From: Chlamydia trachomatis
Lineage (GTDB): Bacteria > Chlamydiota > Chlamydiia > Chlamydiales > 2-12-FULL-49-11
Assembly: GCA_945877885.1 (NCBI GenBank)
Contig: CAMCSI010000043.1
Location: 1 to 9,572, forward strand
Length of the DNA: 9,572 bases
Reading direction: 5' to 3'
Part shown: in pieces, positions 1-6,395 of the stretch
How positions within the stretch are numbered: position 1 is the stretch's first letter
How the letters are laid out: each line of letters begins with the position of its first letter
Translations under genes and position numbers: made by a program
Notes under the pieces: model-generated
What the model was told of the DNA's origin: nothing
Database searches by the model: none
The model's input: only the letters and a program-made list of their open reading frames with translations

Positions 1-544
1 GAAGCCCTTCCAATATAAGTCTTAGAAATTCCTGTTGTTGTTTGGTAAACCTTTGCAAGGTAGGAAAAATGGATGGGTAAAGGATTATCCCTTCTGAAAG
101 CCTCTGTATGTCATAAATCCAACAACGGTTTTTAAACTCTTCTGTAGCGCTTAACCTTCCAAGAATTAAACTATAAAAGACCACATCTTTAAATTCTTCG
201 TTTGTAAATAGACTCATCGATTGCAACGTCTTAAGTTTATTATACAAATCTACAAACTCATTAAACTGCAATCTAGCAGAGGGCTTTTTAGGCAAAAAAA
301 ACTCTAGATAGGCTAAATATTGTCCATCATACACCCCTTCTAGGAATTTCAAAGATCTACAAATTTCAGAAGGTTCCTCTATCCACCCAAGCTCCTGATA
401 ATTTCCTAAATACTTTGTAAAGACTAGTTGATCTTCTGTTTCTTTGTTAAAAGGTAAACGATCATTTTTTTCCTTTACATCAACTTTTATCATAAAGCCA
501 AAAAAAGCCGCACAAAAGAGTACAAAAATGAGTAAATATTTCAT
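1..544 (-). CDS. Exported or membrane-anchored protein of unknown function, 3' end outside window
   Basis: An open minus-strand frame starts at ATG 544-542 and runs without a stop for 181 codons to the left edge, so the C-terminus is missing. Residues 1-20 (MKYLLIFVLFCAAFFGFMIK) are a hydrophobic leader with one early lysine, fitting a signal peptide or N-terminal anchor; there is no lipobox. The rest is soluble-looking, mixed charged and aromatic sequence, mostly predicted helical, with single cysteines near residues 62 and 141. I recognise no family. The ATG is preferred because the hydrophobic leader begins there and a promoter-like pair (576-581 and 553-558) lies just upstream. It is transcribed divergently from fic and shares the half-site-rich intergenic region with it. 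The frame is convincing, the function unknown. Confidence 0.7.
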   Translation of the reverse strand, partial: MKYLLIFVLFCAAFFGFMIKVDVKEKNDRLPFNKETEDQLVFTKYLGNYQELGWIEEPSEICRSLKFLEGVYDGQYLAYLEFFLPKKPSARLQFNEFVDLYNKLKTLQSMSLFTNEEFKDVVFYSLILGRLSATEEFKNRCWIYDIQRLSEGIILYPSIFPTLQRFTKQQQEFLRLILEGL

Positions 545-552
545 ATTAGCGT

Positions 553-581
553 AGAATAGGACTCTTAGCAAACCTAGTCAA
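553..581 (-). promoter_or_regulatory. Candidate sigma-70-type promoter for the left-edge gene
   Basis: On the minus strand TTGACT (576-581) and TATTCT (553-558) are separated by 17 nt, matching the -35 consensus at 5 of 6 and the -10 at 4 of 6. Transcription would start near 546, almost at the ATG at 544, so the message would be nearly leaderless. No Shine-Dalgarno sequence is seen, which agrees with that but also leaves room for a different promoter. Confidence 0.4.
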
Positions 582-601
582 TAAAAAACTTTAATAGTTT
601 T

Positions 602-709
602 TTTACGACATAATTTGAAGAAAAATGTCGTAAAGAATGTCGTACAATGTCGTAAAAAAATTGATCGATATGAGTTTTTGTGACATAATAGAGAAAAAAG
701 TGTCGTAAA
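602..709. promoter_or_regulatory. Operator-like cluster of six TGTCGTAAA half-sites upstream of fic
   Basis: Half-sites read TTTACGACA at 602-610 (inverted), TGTCGTAAA at 626-634, TGTCGTAC at 638-645, TGTCGTAAA at 648-656, TTTGTGACA at 677-685 (inverted, two changes) and TGTCGTAAA at 701-709. Two pairs form inverted repeats, 602-634 and 677-709, each with a spacer of exactly 15 nt. Those spacers also resemble each other (both begin TAAT and end A-rich). The second pair straddles the predicted fic -10 element and start of transcription, ending three bases before the ATG. I infer a binding site for a regulator, most simply the winged helix of the adjacent Fic protein; the left-edge gene could be co-regulated. 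I did not notice the motif elsewhere in the window. Confidence 0.65.
661..689 (+). promoter_or_regulatory. Candidate fic promoter
   Basis: TTGATC (661-666) and CATAAT (684-689) are separated by 17 nt; the -10 matches consensus at 5 of 6. The predicted start of transcription, near 696, leaves a leader of about 17 nt without a recognisable Shine-Dalgarno sequence. The inverted half-site 677-685 overlaps the -10 and the half-site 701-709 sits just after the start point, a layout typical of repression by steric block. Confidence 0.5.
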
Positions 710-712
710 ATC

Positions 713-1759
713 ATGCCTTTTAAGCCTAAGTTCACTATTACCATCCCTATAGCATCAGCGCTAACTGCTATTGAGCGTACGCGCGGGTTTTTAGAAGCTG
801 CCATTTTATCAAAGGACTGGATATCCAAAATGCAAGCGCGCGCTTTGATTTTAGAGGCGCATCACACAACTCATATAGAAGGTACCCATTTAAGTCTTGA
901 TCAATCCGAAAGGCTTATTTTAGGGGAAAGAATGCAGGGCGTTGACGCTGAAGATGTTAAAGAATTATTGAACTATAGGAAAGCATTTGATTTTGTTGCT
1001 GATTATGTCTTTTGTAAGGGAAAAATCACTGAAGGTTTAATCAGAGAAATTCACAGACACCTAGTAGAAGATGTAAGAGGTAATTGTGCGCAGCCTGGCA
1101 GGTATAGAACTATTCAAAATTACGTTGCTAACTCAAAAACCAAAGAAATCATCTACACGCCCCCAACACCTTATGATGTTCCTATTTTGATGGCCGAGCT
1201 TACAGATTGGTTACAAAATGAAGTGACGATTCCCCCAGTCCTTACTGCTGGTATAGCACATTTTCAACTTGTCCACATCCATCCATTTGTAGATGGTAAT
1301 GGTAGAACCTCCAGACTTCTCTCCACATTATGCTTATACCGCTTTGGCTATGATTTTAAGAAACTTTTTACCATAAGTGAATATTACGATCGCAATAGGC
1401 AAGATTACTATCAAGCTCTTCAATCCGTTAGAAATAACAATATGGATATGACAAGCTGGCTTGAGTACTTCTGTAAAGCGTTAGAAACCCAAATGCACGA
1501 AATTCAATTCAAAGGATCTCAAGCTATGAAACTAGATGTGTTAATGCTTGAGTATAAACTATCCTCAAGACAAAAAGGGGCATTGGAGAACATAATTACA
1601 AATGAGAAAGATTTTAACATTCAAGATTTTGAGCTTATTTGCCCAGGAATAAATAGGCGCTCTTTGCAACGAGATCTTGCTGATCTAATTGAAAAGGGGC
1701 TCATTAGACAAGAAGGAAATAAAAAAGCGGCTTACTATAAAATAAATCCGCTTAATTAG
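713..1759 (+). CDS. fic: Fic-family protein adenylyltransferase with C-terminal winged helix
   Basis: 348 residues. Fic enzymes transfer AMP from ATP to Ser, Thr or Tyr hydroxyls of target proteins. The Fic_N region covers roughly residues 5-95 and holds the inhibitory helix motif T52-x3-E56-G57, which marks a class II (intramolecularly inhibited) Fic. The Fic core spans about 105-205 and ends in the complete catalytic motif HPFVDGNGRTSR at 190-201, with the base H190, metal-binding D194 and ATP-contacting R198 and R201 all present. Residues about 282-345 look like a winged helix-turn-helix, with a recognition-helix-like stretch NRRSLQRDLADLIEKG at 314-329. Length and architecture are normal for Fic_N-Fic-wHTH proteins, so it should be active when inhibition is released. 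The start is the first ATG of the frame and gives the usual FKPKFTI-type N-terminus. No separate antitoxin is visible. It ends 4 bp before the convergent lipoprotein gene. Target protein unknown. Confidence 0.93.
   Translation: MPFKPKFTITIPIASALTAIERTRGFLEAAILSKDWISKMQARALILEAHHTTHIEGTHLSLDQSERLILGERMQGVDAEDVKELLNYRKAFDFVADYVFCKGKITEGLIREIHRHLVEDVRGNCAQPGRYRTIQNYVANSKTKEIIYTPPTPYDVPILMAELTDWLQNEVTIPPVLTAGIAHFQLVHIHPFVDGNGRTSRLLSTLCLYRFGYDFKKLFTISEYYDRNRQDYYQALQSVRNNNMDMTSWLEYFCKALETQMHEIQFKGSQAMKLDVLMLEYKLSSRQKGALENIITNEKDFNIQDFELICPGINRRSLQRDLADLIEKGLIRQEGNKKAAYYKINPLN
1721..1753 (-). terminator. Candidate intrinsic terminator for the minus-strand rlmD-MFS-lipoprotein operon
   Basis: Read on the minus strand, AAGCGG (1753-1748) pairs with CCGCTT (1730-1725) across a 17-nt A/T-rich loop, and the second arm runs into a six-T tract (1726-1721). 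It begins about 11 nt past the lipoprotein stop. The six-base stem is GC-centred but short and the loop is long, so strength is doubtful. It lies inside the last codons of fic, so the plus strand is under coding constraint too. Confidence 0.42.
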
Positions 1760-1763
1760 AAGT

Positions 1764-2423
1764 CTATTCTTTATACATATGTATAGAAAAAACCTTACCA
1801 TCTCCCCCATTAAAGGAACCTTTATGCTGAGAAAATATATTCATACGGTTCACTTTTTCCCTTGTTGAACTCTCAAAACAGTAGTCTTTAAATTTTGGTA
1901 CAGATTGAACTAAGGCGCTAGAAGGAGGGGCTGCAACACCAAACATCGACACCCCAACAGGACCCACAAGAACCCAATGCTTTGAACCTGCTGAAAGCTC
2001 ATATTTTGACATATAGTAGTTATAATTTTCCATCTTAAACCAAACGGTAATTACCTTTGGCGCACGTCTATTAATTTTTACTTCATACACCTTAGAATTA
2101 TTAGCATTTGCCTGAAAGATCCTGTTGACCTCAGCTGTATCTTCAGGGCTTGTCCCAAACCCATAACCTGAATAATGCAATTGGATTTGATAGTTTGAAG
2201 GTGCAGAATTAATCTGATTCATCGGGGCAACATTTCTAAACTTCTTCCCATTTAAGCTCATCTGAATAGAGCCTTCCACATTTTTAAAATAGGCAGTAAC
2301 CATGAATTTATTACATTTTTCTTTACCAGTGATATATGATTTTACGCCCTTTGAACAGGAACTACAAACTACAGTAATACATAAAGTGGCAAGCAACAAA
2401 GCTTTTGATATTTTACCTTTCAT
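1764..2423 (-). CDS. Putative lipoprotein of unknown function
   Basis: 219 residues. Residues 1-22 form a type II signal peptide: basic start (K2, K4, K7), hydrophobic core 8-19, then C20-S21-S22-C23. C23 is the likely lipidated cysteine; Cys at -3 is an atypical lipobox residue, so anchoring is probable, not certain. The mature part looks beta-rich, with polar, Asn- and Tyr-containing strands, a charged C-terminus ending HMYKE, and cysteines C37 and C182 that could form a disulfide if exported. I recognise no domain. The start is supported by TAGGAG ending 7 nt before the ATG. It lies 49 bp downstream of the MFS gene on the same strand with no obvious terminator between, so it is probably the last gene of that operon. 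It converges on fic with a 4-bp gap. Confidence 0.8.
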   Translation of the reverse strand: MKGKISKALLLATLCITVVCSSCSKGVKSYITGKEKCNKFMVTAYFKNVEGSIQMSLNGKKFRNVAPMNQINSAPSNYQIQLHYSGYGFGTSPEDTAEVNRIFQANANNSKVYEVKINRRAPKVITVWFKMENYNYYMSKYELSAGSKHWVLVGPVGVSMFGVAAPPSSALVQSVPKFKDYCFESSTREKVNRMNIFSQHKGSFNGGDGKVFSIHMYKE

Positions 2424-2472
2424 AAACGATCTCCTAATTATTTTTAGATATCTTTATGATACGTCTAGGATC

Positions 2473-3681
2473 TTATTTAATCACAACCGCCTGATTTTCA
2501 TTCTTCTGATAATAGTAGAGCCCGCCAGTTAGGCATAAAATCATGCTAAAGGCAAATATCCAGATAGGGTCCATGACCAAAAGTAAGCAGCCTCCGAAAA
2601 AGGGTCCTACCAAGCCTCTTACCCCTACCATAACCACATTTACAGCGGTATACCTATTAGAAGCCTCTTCTTTTGAAAACATTGGCCCAGATAAATGCCA
2701 TACCAAATGACTTCCTGCCCCAGCAATACCATAGAGTATGTAGGCTAGAAAAATACACTGCATAGAGAGTGCTGAAAAGATCAAAAGGAAGGAAAAAATG
2801 GCAAATCCACATAAGATGCTAAAAATAAATAAATTGAACGGCAATTTTTTCAAAAGCTTATTCCAAATGGGGGTGGTAAGAACAAACCCGAGCGCTTTGC
2901 AGACGCAAAAGGCAATTAATAGATCAGAATATTTAATCGATAAGGTATTTGAAAAATAGATGGGAATTACCGGTTGGATAATCATTAAACCAAGACCTCC
3001 AAGCATAAAGGCCCATTGAAACTTTCTAAATTCATGATTTTCCTTAAGGAGAAGAAATGCATCTTTTATAGGCTTAATCATTCCCCCACCAGAAAGTTGC
3101 GGGGTTTTTTTATCATTTACAATCAATAGACTTTGAACGATCACCGCTATCATACTAAGGGCAAGTGAGGCGGTGGAAATACCCCTCCATCCCCCATCAT
3201 GGGCATCAATAAGATTATGAAATAAAATGGTTACAAAGACCCCTGAAGTGTAGCTGATCATCGATCCAGCAGAAAACGCTCTTTCCCATTTGGTTCGTTC
3301 CACATTTGTTTTGATCACCTCCATCCAAGCGGGGATCTCCGCCCTTGTAAAAATCATGTATAGCGTTGATCCGAAGATATAAAGCCAACTATTACCAGTC
3401 CATAAGGCTGGAATAAAAGCAATTCTTGCAAGCAACCCTGTCCATAAAACAGCACTTTTTAAGCTCATCCCTTTCATAGTGATAAACTCGCTTATGTAGA
3501 AAGAAAAAATAGAGACCAAGGGACGAAGGGTGGTTAAAATAACAATTTGAAAAGCGGTTGCCTGTAAATCTTTTAAAAGGAAAAAAGGCAAAAGTAAGTA
3601 TAAACAAGCAAAGGGCTCTTTTAGTACCCCCGATAAAATTATCGCAAGTGTTGTTTTGTTATTACTAGCTTTTGTGATCAT
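2473..3681 (-). CDS. Major facilitator superfamily transporter, substrate unknown
   Basis: 402 residues with about 12 hydrophobic segments, the size and pattern of an MFS inner-membrane carrier. A longer polar stretch near 188-222 marks the cytoplasmic loop between the two six-helix halves. The usual motif A between TM2 and TM3 (GxxxDRxGRR-like) is degenerate: around 63-75 the sequence is ISEFITMKGMSLK, without the Asp-Arg. The C-terminal half has a conserved-looking NRYTAVNVVMVGVRG segment (342-356) followed by GPFFGG, a pattern seen in some poorly characterised bacterial MFS families. It begins 27 bp downstream of rlmD and precedes the lipoprotein by 49 bp, so co-transcription is likely. 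Only weak purine-rich sequence (GAGATTAG) lies before the ATG. Fold assignment is strong; direction of transport and substrate cannot be read from sequence. Confidence 0.87.
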   Translation of the reverse strand: MITKASNNKTTLAIILSGVLKEPFACLYLLLPFFLLKDLQATAFQIVILTTLRPLVSIFSFYISEFITMKGMSLKSAVLWTGLLARIAFIPALWTGNSWLYIFGSTLYMIFTRAEIPAWMEVIKTNVERTKWERAFSAGSMISYTSGVFVTILFHNLIDAHDGGWRGISTASLALSMIAVIVQSLLIVNDKKTPQLSGGGMIKPIKDAFLLLKENHEFRKFQWAFMLGGLGLMIIQPVIPIYFSNTLSIKYSDLLIAFCVCKALGFVLTTPIWNKLLKKLPFNLFIFSILCGFAIFSFLLIFSALSMQCIFLAYILYGIAGAGSHLVWHLSGPMFSKEEASNRYTAVNVVMVGVRGLVGPFFGGCLLLVMDPIWIFAFSMILCLTGGLYYYQKNENQAVVIK

Positions 3682-3708
3682 CTAATCTCACGTTAACAAA
3701 TAAATAGG

Positions 3709-5043
3709 TTATAAGCCATCCCTTTTTTCCATTAAGACCAATGTCTCTACATGCATGGTTTGAGGGAAAAGATCAAAGGGAGATGCCTTTACAAAACTAT
3801 ATCCATGTTCAGAAAAAAGTTTTATATCTCTTGCTAACGTGGCAGGATCACAAGAGGTGTAAATAATTTTTTTAGGACGAAGTCGTGCAATTTCATCTAT
3901 TACATCCTTATGCACCCCTTTTCTTGGTGGATTAATAAATACAGCATCAAAATTTAGGAGTTTTTTTGCCTCTTTTTCCACCTCACCTTCGATAAAATCT
4001 ACGTTAACCCCATTATTTTGGGCGTTCATCTTTGCATCTTCTACCGCTTTTGGGAAAGATTCAATCCCAGTTACACAAAGCCCCCTTTTTGAAAGGTAAA
4101 TGGCAAAGCTTCCAATCCCTGAGTAAGCATCTAACACCTTTGCCCCTTCAGAAAGTGCTGCCATTTCAAAAGCTGTACTATACATCTTTTCAGCGCAATT
4201 TTTATTCACCTGAAAAAAAGAGAGTAAGGAGATAGTTACTTTCACCCCTAAAATTTCTTCGACAAGAGCACCCTCACCTACAAGAAGTTCCTCAGAATCT
4301 GGGTAAATGCTATTAGAAGCTTTAGATTTTCTTCCATAAACCACACCTTTTACTAAAGGATCTTTAAAAATCTCTTTTGCAAGAGCAATCAACTCCTTTG
4401 AAGCTTTTTTTAATCCTATGATCCCTACAAGAACCTTCTGTTCATAGCTACTTGTTCTAATCACTAAATGTTGTAAATCTCCACTATTTTTTTCTTCATT
4501 GAAAAAGGAAAGATTAGAATTAATTAGTAGTTTTTTAATATCTTTATACACTTTATCGGCAAATGGGATGTGTAGAAGACATGTATCAATAGAGACAATT
4601 TCATGACTTCGTTTTTTAAAAAAGCCAATTACTTTGTCCCCTTTTACTTCCATTAACGGAAACGTAATCTTATTGCGATATCCATAAGCATCTATAGATC
4701 TAAAAACCTCTGAAACGGCCGGGTTTTCTAACCCTGCTATTTTTTTTAACGCAGAAATCACCTGGTTTTTCTTGATCATTGCAGAAAGATCCTGATCTGC
4801 ATGTTGAAGCTGACAGCCCCCACATTCTCCATAATAAGGACATGGCGGAGATACTCTGTGTCCCGAAGGGATGAGAATCTGTAACAAATCCCCTTTTGAA
4901 TAATTCTTTTTCTCTGAGGTGATTTTACAGATCACCTCCTCCCCAGGTAGCGCTCCTTCGATAAAAATGACTTTATCATTTATCGAACCTACCCCTTCTC
5001 CACTTTTAGTTAGATCACGTATGCAAATAGTACTTTTTTTCAT
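3709..5043 (-). CDS. rlmD: 23S rRNA (uracil-5)-methyltransferase, RlmD/RumA type of the TrmA family
   Basis: 444 residues from the ATG at 5043. These cytoplasmic enzymes methylate C5 of a uridine in 23S rRNA using S-adenosylmethionine. The N-terminus is a TRAM-like RNA-binding domain (about 3-58). Four cysteines fit the [4Fe-4S] cluster ligands of RumA: C68, C74 and C77 in CPYYGECGGC, and C155. The SAM-binding motif VLDAYSGIGSF is at 303-313, the FFQVN motif near 276-280, NPPRKG at 371-376, the catalytic nucleophile C398 in TSCDP, and the general base E433 in HVETLVLM. The frame extends to a GTG at 5079, but the ATG places the TRAM domain at the usual distance from the N-terminus; the 12 extra residues look unlike the family. 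It heads a probable operon with the MFS and lipoprotein genes. Which uridine it modifies (RlmD or RlmC site) is by family resemblance only. Confidence 0.92.
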   Translation of the reverse strand: MKKSTICIRDLTKSGEGVGSINDKVIFIEGALPGEEVICKITSEKKNYSKGDLLQILIPSGHRVSPPCPYYGECGGCQLQHADQDLSAMIKKNQVISALKKIAGLENPAVSEVFRSIDAYGYRNKITFPLMEVKGDKVIGFFKKRSHEIVSIDTCLLHIPFADKVYKDIKKLLINSNLSFFNEEKNSGDLQHLVIRTSSYEQKVLVGIIGLKKASKELIALAKEIFKDPLVKGVVYGRKSKASNSIYPDSEELLVGEGALVEEILGVKVTISLLSFFQVNKNCAEKMYSTAFEMAALSEGAKVLDAYSGIGSFAIYLSKRGLCVTGIESFPKAVEDAKMNAQNNGVNVDFIEGEVEKEAKKLLNFDAVFINPPRKGVHKDVIDEIARLRPKKIIYTSCDPATLARDIKLFSEHGYSFVKASPFDLFPQTMHVETLVLMEKRDGL

Positions 5044-5092
5044 CCGATCAAGGATACAGTCTCGCAGAATAGATTGCACTATTAAATTTATT

Positions 5093-5121
5093 TTGATAAC
5101 GTGAAAAAAAATATCTAAATT
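5093..5121 (+). promoter_or_regulatory. Candidate promoter for the 5138 membrane protein
   Basis: TTGATA (5093-5098) and TAAATT (5116-5121) are separated by 17 nt, matching -35 at 5 of 6 and -10 at 4 of 6. Transcription would begin near 5128, about 10 nt before the ATG. The whole divergent gap (5044-5137) is very A/T-rich, so chance matches are easy. Confidence 0.35.
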
Positions 5122-5137
5122 TAAAATTTTAATTATT

Positions 5138-5962
5138 ATGAAAAAGTATGCACCACTTATGCTTGCCCTTTACCTTCCGTTATGGCATACCTGCACAAAA
5201 CTTGGTGGATCATTTCCTCTTCTGATAAATCTAATCAAATATAAAGGGGTATTGAGCTTTGTCAGAGAAATTTGTGTATTCACTTTTCCTTCCGCAATCA
5301 TGGCAGTTTTAGTAGCACTATTTGTCGCAAACATTGCATCAAAAATCTCCCTCCTTCTGTCAAGTGCGACCCTTTGTCTCTTCTATTATATTTTTCTTCC
5401 ACCCTCTTTTCTTTATCATCAGCTTGGAATCTTTCTTCTCATCTCTGCCCTGATTTTTCATCCAAAAAAAGAGACTGAGCACCTTTTTTTCTCTTTATTT
5501 TTTATCACTCTTTTACACTCTTTTTCTGCCTTATTAACCTCTATTCATTTCTATGGGGTAAACTTACCTTTGTTTATCTCTCTATTTCTTCCCATCACAT
5601 GCCTTTACTTACTGGCAACAAAAGATATCTACCCCTCTAACATGACTCTTATCTCCTTATTTCCTTTAACCATTTTTCCGGTAGCCTTCTCTTTACATGG
5701 TGATATCACCTTTAATTCAGTCTACGTTTTAGCTATTTTTCTACTTTGTGCATCGATATTTGTTCTTTTAGAAAAGCGCTCTTTTCCCTATTTGCTTACT
5801 ATGCTTCTGCTTACCTTATCTATTATCCCCTTTCTAGAGGAAAAGCTTCTATTTGCGGTGGTATTTACCCCGTTTGCACTTTTAATCTCTATATTTGATC
5901 TACTTAGCACATCAATGCGCCGCATGAATAAAAGGCGGTTACAATTTGAAAAAGCATCATGA
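5138..5962 (+). CDS. Polytopic inner-membrane protein of unknown function
   Basis: 274 residues, extremely rich in Leu, Phe, Ile and Ser, with about eight or nine hydrophobic segments (roughly 48-66, 70-90, 93-108, 115-135, 143-160, 170-187, 194-211, 216-232, 237-255). The C-terminal tail is strongly basic (RRMNKRR at 261-267), placing it in the cytoplasm by the positive-inside rule. I see no transporter, enzyme or secretion motif and recognise no family. The coding strand is strikingly pyrimidine-rich, explained by Phe/Leu/Ser codons. There is no clear Shine-Dalgarno sequence; the ATG is the first in the frame and gives MKKYAPLML. It is divergent from rlmD (94 bp to the ATG) and its last 59 bp overlap the 3' end of convergent dsbB. 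A real gene is likely, since no competing frame of this length exists here. Confidence 0.7.
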   Translation: MKKYAPLMLALYLPLWHTCTKLGGSFPLLINLIKYKGVLSFVREICVFTFPSAIMAVLVALFVANIASKISLLLSSATLCLFYYIFLPPSFLYHQLGIFLLISALIFHPKKETEHLFFSLFFITLLHSFSALLTSIHFYGVNLPLFISLFLPITCLYLLATKDIYPSNMTLISLFPLTIFPVAFSLHGDITFNSVYVLAIFLLCASIFVLLEKRSFPYLLTMLLLTLSIIPFLEEKLLFAVVFTPFALLISIFDLLSTSMRRMNKRRLQFEKAS

Positions 5963-6395
5963 TAAAAAATAAGCCATAGCCGATTTTGGTAAATAGGTTA
6001 GAGTGGGCCGGGTAAGAGCTTTTCATAAAAAAGAGCATCATAAATAAGCAAAGGGCTATTGCAAAAAATAGCAAAGTTGACCAAATGTATAAAGGAAAAT
6101 CAAAAATTTTTGGACTTGTAGAAACACCATCATTAATTAATAACCCTGACCATTGATATAAAGAGACTACAGAACCTAGCACGCAGGCTAAAAGGCTTGC
6201 AGCTGTATTTTTATAGGAAATTGGACCTACGACATTAAACATCAGCGGAACAGCAATACCCACCATAAAAAATCGTTGCATCACACAAAACGAACACGGA
6301 GGTCTTGCATTCACAAACTCTTCATAGTAAGCCATTAATAAGACAAAAAATAGTATGTATAAAAGTAATGCATTCACATAGGCAAAAGTTTTCAT
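5904..6395 (-). CDS. dsbB: DsbB-family thiol-quinone oxidoreductase with an unusual C-terminal cysteine pair
   Basis: 163 residues. DsbB reoxidises DsbA-type periplasmic thiol oxidases and passes electrons to membrane quinone. The quinone-side motif is present as C34-S-F-C37 with an arginine four residues on (R41), the spacing of Cys41/Cys44/Arg48 in E. coli DsbB. Helices are near 6-24, 42-58, 64-84 and 103-124. The loop between helices 3 and 4 (about 85-102), which normally carries the second catalytic pair, has no cysteine. A basic cytoplasmic linker (K125 to K137) and a fifth helix (about 138-157) follow, then a tail ending C158-GALM-C163, which should lie in the periplasm. C71 and C116 are inside helices. 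AGGAGG lies 3 nt before the ATG, within the end of the upstream 50-codon ORF, whose TGA overlaps this ATG. No dsbA is present in the window. Confidence 0.85.
   Translation of the reverse strand: MKTFAYVNALLLYILFFVLLMAYYEEFVNARPPCSFCVMQRFFMVGIAVPLMFNVVGPISYKNTAASLLACVLGSVVSLYQWSGLLINDGVSTSPKIFDFPLYIWSTLLFFAIALCLFMMLFFMKSSYPAHSNLFTKIGYGLFFIMMLFQIVTAFYSCGALMC

Noticed and set aside
626..656. Direct repeats as a CRISPR or satellite-like array
   Set aside because: The units are only 8-9 bp, spaced 10-12 bp apart with mixed orientation in the wider cluster, which fits protein-binding sites and not a repeat-spacer array.
574..828. 84-codon minus-strand open frame across the fic 5' end
   Set aside because: It overlaps the fic coding start and the operator region, has no family resemblance, and its frame contains the repeated half-sites as codons.
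1772..1785. Perfect palindrome TATACATATGTATA between fic and the lipoprotein gene
   Set aside because: It is all A/T apart from one C/G pair, has no T tract on the plus strand, and lies inside the last lipoprotein codons; too weak for a terminator and without evidence of an operator role.
2302..2532. 76-codon plus-strand frame
   Set aside because: It spans the antisense of the lipoprotein signal peptide and the MFS end, both of which have better support.
3392..3607. 71-codon minus-strand frame inside the MFS gene
   Set aside because: It is an out-of-frame reading of a well-supported membrane protein gene.
4032..4235. 67-codon plus-strand frame antisense to rlmD
   Set aside because: It lies wholly within rlmD, whose catalytic domain is unmistakable, and has no recognisable features.
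5044..5079. GTG at 5079 as the rlmD start
   Set aside because: The 12 added residues do not resemble the family N-terminus, and the ATG at 5043 places the TRAM domain normally; it remains possible but less likely.
4919..5104. 61-codon plus-strand frame antisense to the rlmD 5' end
   Set aside because: It is antisense to the TRAM domain and has no start signal or family resemblance.
5272..5478. 68-codon plus-strand frame inside the polytopic membrane protein
   Set aside because: It is a second frame of the same strand; the 274-residue frame is longer and has a coherent membrane pattern.
5860..5880. GGTATTTACC hairpin as a dsbB terminator
   Set aside because: The stem is three GC-containing pairs with no following T tract on either strand, and it is within the convergent coding gene.
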